64,000 nucleotides of DNA, from positions 1 through 64,000 of the forward strand of contig ML991853.1 of NCBI GenBank assembly GCA_010094025.1, given 5' to 3'. Of the stretch, positions 1 to 9,235 are shown piece after piece. The stretch is from Viridothelium virens (lineage: Eukaryota > Ascomycota > Dothideomycetes > Trypetheliales > Trypetheliaceae). Under the pieces are notes generated by a model that ran no database searches, was not told where the DNA came from, and worked only from the letters and a program-made list of their open reading frames with translations. The position numbers and the translations under genes are program-made. The number at the start of each line of letters is the position of its first letter. Within the stretch, counting starts at the first letter, position 1.

Positions 1-130
1 CCTGATCTGTGGTTTATCACCACTAATCAGTCACGTGACCTTTACTCGTTACGACCTGTCTGTGGAACGCTTGCAGCAAGTACAAAGGAGATGGCGTTCA
101 GCCTAGACGCGGCTGGGTCGTAACAATTAC

Positions 131-2265
131 TTATTCCTAGAATTGCCAAGACCTTAATAATAAGTTGTGAAAATTATAAAAATTTTAATAATTAAGGAGG
201 AAAAGTCCACCACTAATATAATAATATTATATAATCTTTACTATTTTTAAGGGATATTGGAGTTTCTCTAATATATGTTTTAAACTTATCTTAACTTTAT
301 AAATAAACATGCTAATAAGTATACTATTAACATGCTTTATAAAAGCTTAAGAGTTATTCTAAATCCTTTATATAAGATTAGATGATAGTTTAGGCTGCTC
401 CTAAAGCTAAAGTTGGAATATTCTCTTAAAAACTCTCCCAAAGCTTTTATACACGCCAAATTCTTTATTCTCTGTCCTTAGTAAGTTATAAAGTATCTGA
501 ATCTCTTAATAGGCCTATATAATACTCTAAATTAAAGATTTAAGCTGCTAAATAATATAAAGAATTATTTAGCTTTTTATAATACTTTTTATATTTCTTT
601 TGTGTATAATCCAATTATTTAATTATTGCTTTATCTTTTGTATACTTAACTGCTTTTAAGGTATTATTAATAATATTTCTAAGAATCTTAATTATAAAGA
701 GTACTTATTTAAAAGTTATTTAATCTCCTTAAAGCTATTATATTCCTTCTTTAAAATTTAATAAAAAATCCTGTATTATACAAAGCTAATTCTATTTATT
801 TATTGTAAAAACATCCTCTTTATAAAAATCCTTTTTATATTATTTAAGATATTATTAAACTCCTATCTTAACTTATTCTTTAAGAGCTATACTTAGCATT
901 ATAAACTAGCTATTTTATTATGTATGATTATTAAAAGGAATTATTTTTTTAGTATGGTTAATAAATTAAGTTGTATAATTTGCTGAATTTTAAATATAAA
1001 TAATAAGATTGTGAAGCTTTTTTATTAGACCTATTTTTGTACAAATATTTTTTGCTTTTTCTTAAGACTTTTTTTGCTTTATTTTATCTTTTAATAAAGC
1101 TTTTGTAACTTATATAATTGATTTATTATTCTTATTATCTTCCTTATTTTTATTTTAATTTTAATCTTTATAACTTTCTTCTTTATTATATAATTTTATA
1201 AGATTTTTATCCTTCTTTAAAAAAAACATAAAAGCTTGCATAATTAGGTTAATAATATGTTCTTAATAACAAATTTATTAATATATTAAATTTTATGTAA
1301 TATAATAATAAAGCCCTAATTATTAGCTAATTATATAATAAAAAATATTATTTATTTTAGCATTATTTTTAATTATAACTTTAATCTTTATTATAATTCC
1401 ATACTTATTAAGAATAATATAAAGAATCTCTTATTAATTAGAATTACTTTAATTATTTACTATATAAAGAGCAATTAAAGGATTTTAATATTTATTATAA
1501 ATATTAATAAAGCTGGCATAAATTCTAAGTACTAAAGTATAATTAAGAGATGTTTAAATATCTAAAGCAATATAGATCTTTATTTTAGCTAATTAAAGAG
1601 CCTTTTATACAATATTTTGGGCCTCAAAAAAGTTTGCATAAATCTATTTATTAATTGTTAAATAACTTTTAGGAAAAAGAGGCAGTACTTTTTAATTAAC
1701 AGCCTTTATTAAAGCATAAAATTCTAGCTATTTAACACATAAAAATAGCAGCTATTATATAATAATAAGATCTAAGAGTGCTTACTTAATAGTATTATTA
1801 TGCATAATACTTTTTAGAATCTTATTCTTAAGCCCTTAAATTTCCCCTTTATAAAGCAGTTTATTATATAATGCTTAAAGTAAAGCATTAGCTTCTTTTT
1901 GTATAATTATTAAAGCCTTTAAATAAGGTGTCCAGTTAATATTATGTGTCTTTAAATAAAGTTGCAATTTATTTATTAAAGTAAAGTATCCTTTTTTTAT
2001 CTTTAATTGGATAATAATTGCAGTAATAAGGTCTTTTTATATAAGATTTTTCTTTTAATATTAATTTTTGAGCATAATTATCTATAAAAAGAGAGGATTA
2101 ATACACAGAAGCTGTACTACTTATACGTTAAGTAAAAAGTAAAGCAAAAAAGGTATTAGATTAAATACTTACTTAATCAAAGGATACCTCAAGATTTTTA
2201 GCCATAATTTTTAAGTGTCATACAATAAAAGAATTAATTTATCTATAATTTTTCTCAATTTATCT
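131..2265. repeat. AT-rich, RIP-like degraded block
   Basis: About 2.1 kb made almost wholly of A and T, full of TA dinucleotides and A/T runs, with no reading frame of note on either strand. Bases 1-130 and everything after about 2270 return to ordinary composition, so both edges are sharp. In Pezizomycotina this is what repeats look like after repeat-induced point mutation (C to T, mainly at CpA). I infer a heavily decayed repeat, probably a transposable-element fossil, but no family can be read from it. No terminal repeats were recognised. Confidence 0.75.
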
Positions 2266-2277
2266 TGAGGTGGGCTG

Positions 2278-2346
2278 CTATCGGACGATAGCCCCAATAA
2301 TAGCGCTATCGTCCGATAGCGTTATCGGCCGATAGCTATCGGACAG
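2278..2346. repeat. Cluster of 14-bp CTATCG..CGATAG palindromes
   Basis: Four related units follow one another at 2278-2291 (CTATCGGACGATAG), 2306-2319 (CTATCGTCCGATAG), 2322-2335 (TTATCGGCCGATAG) and 2336-2346 (CTATCGGACAG, partial). The first two are exact reverse complements of each other and the third is almost self-complementary. The cluster sits on the boundary between the AT-rich block and normal DNA, about 130 bp upstream of the RLP24 start codon. It could be an element end, a hairpin or a protein-binding array; nothing here decides which. Confidence 0.7.
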
Positions 2347-2476
2347 TATCCTATCAGAGGCAAGTCTGCACCAAGGAAAATCATTGACGCACGGGCCACG
2401 ACCACCATCGTGAAGGACTGCTGCACAAGACCACTTTGCGCATTGAAATCGTGCCCGGACTGTTGACCCTGTCACG

Positions 2477-3487
2477 ATGAGGTCAGAAATCTTCACATTC
2501 TTTGACAATACTCGAACAGAACTGTAGCTTACAATTATAGGATTGAGAACTGCTGGTTCTGCAGCCGCCCTATTTACCCAAGCAAAGGTAGCTAAACCTT
2601 GCCTCCAGCGCGCAATCTTTTCCTCGTGGTGTCCGCTGACGTCTCGATCCTATGATTTGCAGGTATCACTTTTGTTAGAAACGATGCTCGGGCTTTCCAC
2701 TTCTGCCGCAGTACGTCTTCAGTATCTTTCACGCTCAGAAGGAGCTCTGCTTCAACAATGCTTCCGCTCGTCAATTTTCTACTTCCCACGACATCTCATT
2801 ATCAACGTGGATATGTATTTCTCTCGCGCCATCTCTCGAAACCCACAAGGCGATCTCATGCATGTGAGCGCAGATCAAGCTGGTGGTTCTGGAAGAGAGC
2901 CCAAAAACCGCACAATGCACTTTTCCTAATGACTTACCCTCACTCTGGCTTCTTGTACGGCCTATCAATTCTGACTTCCAATTCCAGGCAAGTGTCATCG
3001 ATCGTACAAGATGCGAAGAAACCCCCGAAAGCTTGGATGGACCAAAGCTTTCAGAAGAGCGCATGGCAAAGAGATGACCGTCGACTCTACCCTCGCCTTC
3101 GCCGCCCGCCGCAACATCCCCGTACGCTATGACCGAGAGCTGGTCAAGGAGACTCTACGGGCAATGGAGCGGGTCGAAGAGATCCGGGCCAAGAGGGAGC
3201 GCAAGTTTTACATGGAGAGGATGAAGGGGAAGAAGAGGAGGGAGTTGGAGATGGATCGGAAGTTAGTCGCGGAGAATCAGCATTTATTGCCGGTAGGGGA
3301 GAGAGCAGAGGTATCGTTGGAGGAGACGAAAACGGCGATGCCAGTGAAAGAGCAGAGGTTGGTTGGGGAGGAGGAAGAGTGGTCAGGGCTGGAGGAGGAA
3401 GTGGACGTGCCGGAGCTGGATCTGAAACAGAGGCAGAAGATGAGGATAAAGGTTGGCGGAGGAATCGAGAAGATGGACGTGGATTAA
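2477..3487 (+). CDS. RLP24: Ribosome biogenesis protein RLP24 (L24e-like)
   Basis: Pre-60S assembly factor of the nucleolus that holds the place later taken by ribosomal protein L24 and recruits the AAA ATPase Drg1 (family knowledge). Four exons: 2477-2481, 2541-2587, 2663-2710 and 2988-3487, giving 199 aa, the usual family length. The N-terminus has the L24e zinc-binding pattern, with CWFC at residues 6-9, FCR and KCH, followed by [14 protein letters not shown] and then [20 protein letters not shown] and MTVDSTL, all typical of RLP24 rather than L24 itself. The tail is charged (K/R/E-rich, then acidic). The first exon is only 5 nt (ATGAG), with the second codon split across the intron. The third intron (277 nt) is longer than the others. 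It runs convergently towards the DUF3074 gene. Confidence 0.93.
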
Positions 3488-3862
3488 TTGGGGTCACCCT
3501 GGTATATTGCTTACGTCGGTACGGCTTGCAGTTCAAGCTGGCTGTTTTCGGCGTTTGGAGAAGAGTTCACCACAAGCCGCGTTCCTGCTTAATATCTCGA
3601 ACTCCAGCTTTCAAGAGTGTTCTTCGGCGTTTGTGCATAAAGACGTATAGAGCGCGAAATATGTATGAACGGGCCAACGTCGAAACGAATGGCTTTTCTG
3701 ACGCCCAGAACCATCAGTTCCATCATGTGTACAGACATATTGTACACATACATGCAAATCATTTTATGCACCATCATCGTCATGCACCCAGGATTCCGCA
3801 AATCAACCACCCATTGTACCATAAAACCGAACCCCGATCCAAGGCCATCATCACTCCAATTT
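3488..3862. other. Intergenic, convergent 3' ends
   Basis: Holds the 3' flanks of RLP24 (+) and the DUF3074 gene (-). Longer frames overlapping it read as shadows of the neighbours, and I see no separate gene or RNA. Confidence 0.6.
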
Positions 3863-6112
3863 CTACGCCTGCCCACCCACTAACTCCTCCCCCTTCTCAT
3901 CCTTCCCTCCACTCCCCTCTCCACTCCTCTTACTCCTCTCACTCCCCTTCGGACTTTCCCTCCTACTTCCTCTTCCCTCCTTCCCCAAATCACTCCTCAC
4001 ACTAGCTAAAATCGCACCCCCTCCCTCCATCTTCCCCAACCTTACCACCAAAGCCGTATTCTCCTTCTGCAACTCCCCGACCTGACTCCTCAACACCTCA
4101 TTCTCCCTCTCCAAATACCCCACGCGCTCGCGAAACCCCTCCCTCTCCTGCTTCACCCTCTGCCACGCATCCTTCTCATCCACCTTCTTCCTGCGCTCCT
4201 CCCGCTTCCTCGCCTCCTTCTCCCGCTTCTCCTCCAGCTTCCGCATCTCCTTCTGATGCCGCTCCTCATACTTGCGCACCTCGCGGTCGTGGCGCTCGCG
4301 CGCCTTCGCCGCCTCCGCCTCCGTCTTCTCGCTGTCGCGCGCCCGCCGCGCGTCCTCCTTCGCGTGCTGCCGCGACAGCTTCTCGTCCAGCGCGCGCCGC
4401 TTGTCTTCGAGCTTCGTCAGCTCGCGGTCGTGCTGGAAGGTTGCGGCGCGGTTGGGGCCGCCGGGCCGCGCGGCGCTGGAGAGCGGTGTCTCGGTCGAGG
4501 CGCTGGAGTCGAAGGAGAGGGCTGATGAGGTCGACAGTTTCTTGCGGTGTTGCTGGTGGGCTTCGTCGTCGTCGTCGTCGGCGGCGGCGGCGTAGGGTGG
4601 AGGACGTTCCTGGGCGGTGTGGAAGGGCTCGGCGTCCGCGAAGGATTGGAGGGAGGAGGTGCTGGTGCTGGATGAGCTGGAGCTGGAGGAGCGACGCTGG
4701 GCGTGGGGTGTGGAAGGGGTGGGATTGGCGACCTCGCCTTGGACGAATTGCGGAGCATAGGAGCGGACGACGTCGGAGATCTGGGACATCAGGCCTTGGT
4801 CTTGGCCAGAAGCATGGTGGTGGCCGTCCGCTTCGGTTCGCTCGTCGTATTGGCCTGTCATGGTTGTGCTACCACGACGAGAAGAGCTTTCGAGACCAGA
4901 AAGGTGACCGTTCACTTCGACTTGTTCTTCTTCTAGAGCTTCAGTTTCTTCATCTTCAGCATTAGATTTAGAGGTAGCTCCAGATATTTCATGTTCAGCG
5001 GTTCCTGCGTTGGCGGTGAAATCTTGACTGCAGGCCCAGTTGAGGAATTTTGAGGCATCGGAAATGATACTTGATGGTGTACCGCGTTCGACCATGAAGC
5101 GAGGAATGCCACCACCGGGATCACTACGAGTTACCATAATCCACTGAACTGGGTTCAATTCTGCTTTCTCATTTTCATCATCCAGGTCTAGTCGCTCGCC
5201 CTTTGCTTCTGGACCCCTTGATTCAGCAAAGCCTATCGTATGTCCCCGATCTCGACTTCTTGTAGGACTACTTGCTCTGTTCAGAAGATCTGTAGTCGAC
5301 GCAGCCTTGGATGGCACCAGTGGTATTTCTCTTATCAATTCTATTGATTCATATTGACCTCGTACATAGCCCTCCCGCTCCGGAGCATCCGGATGTTGGC
5401 AAGGTTTCGAGACGACCATGAAATGCCTGGGTATTGATTTCGGGGACTTTGGAGAGTCGATGTGTGGCGCTGAAGCCTCGCTGAGGCAGTTCTCAGACGT
5501 CATCAGGAGAGTAATGAATTCTCTGGGTGCCACAGGTCCGGGGAATTGTGCGGACAGTTGGAAAACCTCTAGTACGCCCAAGCCTTCAACTTCCTTCTTG
5601 TCCAATCTTTGATCCACACCTATACCTCTGACGCATCCAGCACCGGGACCACCCTCTACCGCCATGCTTTCTAGAAACTCCCTTTTCATTGCCGTCCGCC
5701 ATTTATCAAACCCCAAACCTTCGTGGACGCTACTCCGAGCAAACCATGCCCCATGCCTATCATGCCCTGCCATTTTATATAGGGATATGCCTAAGGGGTT
5801 CTCTTTTGGATTGACCTTCATTGGCTTGCCCCATCCCTTTTGTAGCTCAACATGTGACGGCTGTGGCGGAGGCGGTCGTGCAGAAGACACAGTCATCGTG
5901 GCGGCATTATGTGCGCTGTTGACTTGCGAAGTGGAAGGCTTAGAGTGAAGGAAGTCATCTCCGCCGGGAGGTGGTGGGACAGAGTTGGCAATGGTCTCTG
6001 CTTGAGTGAAAGCATTGGACATGAAGCTATTGAGGTCGGATAGAGGAATATCGTCAAAGTTTATCGGTCCCAGAGCGGATAGCGCGCCTTGAAGTTGAGA
6101 CATGCTGAACAA
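3863..6112 (-). CDS. DUF3074 (START-like) domain protein with C-terminal coiled coil
   Basis: A single uninterrupted frame of 749 aa. Residues of about 90-380 match the fungal DUF3074 layout, which has a START-like lipid-binding fold: KGWGKPMKVNPKENPLGI, WFARSSVHEGLGFDKW, the VAPREFITLL strand, HFMVVSKPCQHPDAPEREGY, then NPVQWIMVTRSDPGGGIPR and FMVERGTPSSI. A Ser-rich, low-complexity middle with an Asp run (a GTC/GTG trinucleotide tract at about 4567-4580) leads into a long Lys/Glu/Arg-rich coiled coil at about 560-700. Function is not established for the family; lipid or membrane association is an inference from the fold. Start chosen at the first Met (MFSMSQLQGALSALGP). Codon use is rich in C/G-ending codons in the coiled-coil part. 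Confidence 0.85.
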   Translation of the reverse strand: MFSMSQLQGALSALGPINFDDIPLSDLNSFMSNAFTQAETIANSVPPPPGGDDFLHSKPSTSQVNSAHNAATMTVSSARPPPPQPSHVELQKGWGKPMKVNPKENPLGISLYKMAGHDRHGAWFARSSVHEGLGFDKWRTAMKREFLESMAVEGGPGAGCVRGIGVDQRLDKKEVEGLGVLEVFQLSAQFPGPVAPREFITLLMTSENCLSEASAPHIDSPKSPKSIPRHFMVVSKPCQHPDAPEREGYVRGQYESIELIREIPLVPSKAASTTDLLNRASSPTRSRDRGHTIGFAESRGPEAKGERLDLDDENEKAELNPVQWIMVTRSDPGGGIPRFMVERGTPSSIISDASKFLNWACSQDFTANAGTAEHEISGATSKSNAEDEETEALEEEQVEVNGHLSGLESSSRRGSTTMTGQYDERTEADGHHHASGQDQGLMSQISDVVRSYAPQFVQGEVANPTPSTPHAQRRSSSSSSSSTSTSSLQSFADAEPFHTAQERPPPYAAAADDDDDEAHQQHRKKLSTSSALSFDSSASTETPLSSAARPGGPNRAATFQHDRELTKLEDKRRALDEKLSRQHAKEDARRARDSEKTEAEAAKARERHDREVRKYEERHQKEMRKLEEKREKEARKREERRKKVDEKDAWQRVKQEREGFRERVGYLERENEVLRSQVGELQKENTALVVRLGKMEGGGAILASVRSDLGKEGRGSRRESPKGSERSKRSGEGSGGKDEKGEELVGGQA

Positions 6113-7013
6113 CGCATACCAAAGCTTCAGCCGCAGAATACAGAAAGCCCAGAGATTAGTTTGACTCCCAAGTGAATCCGACTTTGCCGGAGATCGGTCC
6201 TATTCCTTGAATTTGGTGGAGATTCAGTAGGCACGGTCCGGCTTAGATCCATAGCAAAGTACGATGATAGGGCATCAAAATCCAGGGAGTGCTTGAGATG
6301 TTGGAAGCACGATGGTTAAGAAAAGTGGAATTACATCATTGCTCTGTTGAGTGCATTTCTTGTTTCAAGGCATTGTGAATTATGGGTATGTGCACGCAAG
6401 TGCCAGTGCCACTATCGGTGGTCGCACCAAAGTCGTGCCGATCTGCCGAAGATGGCTTAATAATCGCCTAATCCTGCAAACCAACCCAAATTAGAAGTGA
6501 CCACGCGAGCAGCCCCCATTGATTAGCAGCCGGGATGTTATCGACGCCCCAGGTACCTGTTATCTGCACCACGGTCTAGATCTACGAGGGCTTGGCCAGA
6601 TCGTTCCACCTGCGTTGAAGCTTGACCCCTCTCTCTACACCACCATAACAGAGACCTGCTTCACAGGTACCTCTGAAAGCAGATGTGGAAACATTCGATC
6701 CTGAGTTAGAGTGTTTGTTGGTGTATTAATATCAGCTGAGATCAGGCTGTGAAAACGCTCGGAACGGGAAAGCTCGCACGAGTAATTCCTGCATTAATGC
6801 TCTCGATATGTATCACAGTAATCATCAGCCCCGCGGACTCGCACGGCATGGTACGATAGATCTGGCGTAAAAGGTCTGGATCCTTTGAGGCAGCTCTTAG
6901 GGCGGAAACAGCAAACAGCCAGCTACAACCCTAATTACCTGTCAGAAAGTGCCAAAGTGAAAAAGGAATGGATTCCCCAGAGATTGCTCCAAAGCTAAAT
7001 CACAAAGCAGTAC
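6113..7013. promoter_or_regulatory. Divergent intergenic region
   Basis: About 900 bp between the starts of the DUF3074 gene (-) and the F-box-like gene (+), so it must contain both promoters. No reading frame looks genuine and no defined regulatory motif was recognised. Confidence 0.5.
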
Positions 7014-7506
7014 ATGATGCCTCGTTCCAAGATCTCCTACCAAACTAAAGTATTGCAAACGCCTTCGTTCGCACCCTCGCTCGAGGACGTTCGAACGGTT
7101 CGCTATCTTCTAGCTTCCAAAACAACACCATCCGGCTTTCATCTCCCTAATGAGTTGATACTTCATATCCTCGACTACGCTCGATATCATCCAATTGCCA
7201 GATCGGAACGGACGGAAACATTGGAACTAGTACCTGAGCCACAATACTCTCACACTCAACTGTATCTGGCTGCAGAGCCACTGCCGATACCAAAGGAGGG
7301 AGAAAAGCTGAAGATTCTCGATGTCCGATTCATAGTCGAGAGTCGAGGGCCCGATTTTTATGGTGTTCATCAATTAGGTAAGACCACTGATCTCCTTGGA
7401 TTTACCGCAGCTCTGCTTTTCATTCTCACGAGTTTCCATTGGGGGGTTCTGCTCCACACAAATATCCATACAAGCACGGTCAAAGATATTGTAGGATTTA
7501 ACACGG

Positions 7507-7539
<33 letters not shown>

Positions 7540-8269
7540 CCCCTGAATTTTTGATTTCATCGGTGATTGTCGTTGAATGACATGGCGGCGAATTCGGTCT
7601 TGCCGTTTGGCCTAGCAGCCAGAGAAATATTTGTGTCGTCCACTGAAACTTTGATTGTCGGGGTATCGCTTGTGTGATCCATAGATTCGAATGGTGGCTT
7701 TTAAGCATGTTAGACAAATAGTCATCTAGTACCCTCAAGACGATATTGAAGACTCTCGTGCACATCATCATGCTCTCGCTAACTCAATATTTCTCTCTTG
7801 TATAGTCACCCATAACCCGTCATTTTTCGAAGTCTCTATCATTCGTCCTGTCGGTTCCATCATTGATGCGCCCATTCATCAAGAGTCATGGGACCCACGC
7901 TCGAACCCCGAGTTCGGCAGCTCCCAACCGAAAGGCATCTTCTTTAATCGCCATAAAACCCACGGGCTGGTCGAGCGCGTCTCCATGCCGGAGCGCTGTG
8001 AAGGCCCATTGACCCAAGTACAGTATGAGGGCAGTCACTCTTGGTTCCTCCTTGCGAACAGGGTAGCGTACAATGACTGGGCGAGACATGAAGTCATTTG
8101 GAGAGCTAAAGGGGAATGGGAGGGAAACGGCGCCGTAGGAAGTGGAGATGGCTTTGTAGAGAAATTAAGGCCAGGCGATAGGATTGGGCTGTGGATACGG
8201 GCTTCCAAATTTATCTGGGTGAATAAGATTAGGAACGCGAGAGTAGAAGTGAGGTATACGGTTCTCTAA
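7014..8269 (+). CDS. Conserved fungal protein of unknown function, F-box-like N-terminus
   Basis: Two exons, 7014-7377 and 7806-8269 (275 aa). The splice joins ...FYGVHQL to VTHNPSFFEVSIIRPVG in phase. Near residue 42 there is FHLPNELILHILDYAR, which resembles the LPxEIxxxIL start of an F-box. The C-terminal half has WDPRSNPEFGSSQ, SHSWFLLANRVAYNDW and RPGDRIGLWIRASKFIWVN, a tail I recognise from fungal hypothetical proteins but cannot assign a function. The 428-nt intron is unusually long for this window and contains a pure T30 tract at 7510-7539. Two ATGs stand in tandem at the start; either would serve. Confidence 0.75.
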
Positions 8270-8757
8270 GACAGGACTGAAGGAATGCATTACGGTTTAT
8301 TACGATCCATTCTTCACGGTCGAATGTCTAAGCGATATCCTGTTGTACATTTAGCTAGAACGATTATTGTTCTGCAAAAGAGATCACCTGCGCTCAAACA
8401 TCCCAATTTCAATTTTTCATGTTCAATCACTGAGACTAGCCTGGCCGACGTAACAGGCGCTGATGAAAATGGGGTCTGAAAAGTCCAGTACTCGAACAGG
8501 AGAATCCTCCATTGATGCAAGCCTGCCAACAGAGTATGGCCCAATGTACGTAAAGGAGCAGTGAAAAAAAACGTCGAATGAAAAACGCGGCACGTATTAT
8601 GGATGGAAACAAGAAATGACAGCATCAGTGCTGTCGATACTCATAATTTTCTGCAAAGTGAGCACAAACTTAATGTTAGATTATCCGTTTCGCCAGGTAG
8701 ATTTGACTCATTTGAGTTCCCTGATACACTTGTTAGTATCGCATCTGAGTTGCCGAG

Positions 8758-9032
8758 ATGGACCCCAATGGATCAACAAGGACAGCTCTACCTGAGTTAC
8801 GAAATTGTGATGTTGCCATGCAGGAATGCCTCGAGGTTTGTGAAGTAAGCCTACCTGGAGTATGCTCTACTATAGCCACCCCATTTCCAAGGAATGTATT
8901 TGCATCACAGCAGGTTTGTTCGGCCGCTCATGATATATTCAATTGAAAATCTTCCTTCAGGTGATCTTCTCTGGTCGACAGGCTACTGTCAGAGGCCTCC
9001 ACAGATTGAGGGTTTGCAATTGGAGGACATAA
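8758..9032 (+). pseudogene. Possible remnant of a fungal N-terminal 'NACHT/ankyrin-type' leader domain
   Basis: A short model (8758-8913 and 8961-9032, 75 aa, phase kept) reads LPELRNCDVAMQECLEVCE, then FPRNVFASQQ joined to VIFSGRQATVRGL. This faintly resembles the helical leader domain in many fungal hypothetical and NLR-like proteins (LxxCxxALQxCLxVCE...NVF...VVVST), but much shorter and without a following domain. It may be a degenerate remnant or a chance frame. The rest of 8270-9235 shows no gene. Confidence 0.25.
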
Positions 9033-9235
9033 GGTACGGAAAAGAGGGAGAGGGAGGTTTTGCTCGGCCGGAGATCGGCGCCACCGCGTCCGAAGTAACC
9101 GTCATACAACGTCGCGACGGATACAACTTGACTTTTCATCCTTCCAACCTATTCATTTTTCTTGTTGCGGGGCGCCTGGAGATTTTGTAGTTCCTAGCCT
9201 TCTGAAGCTACTCGCGGCATCGAGTTTTCTGAACC

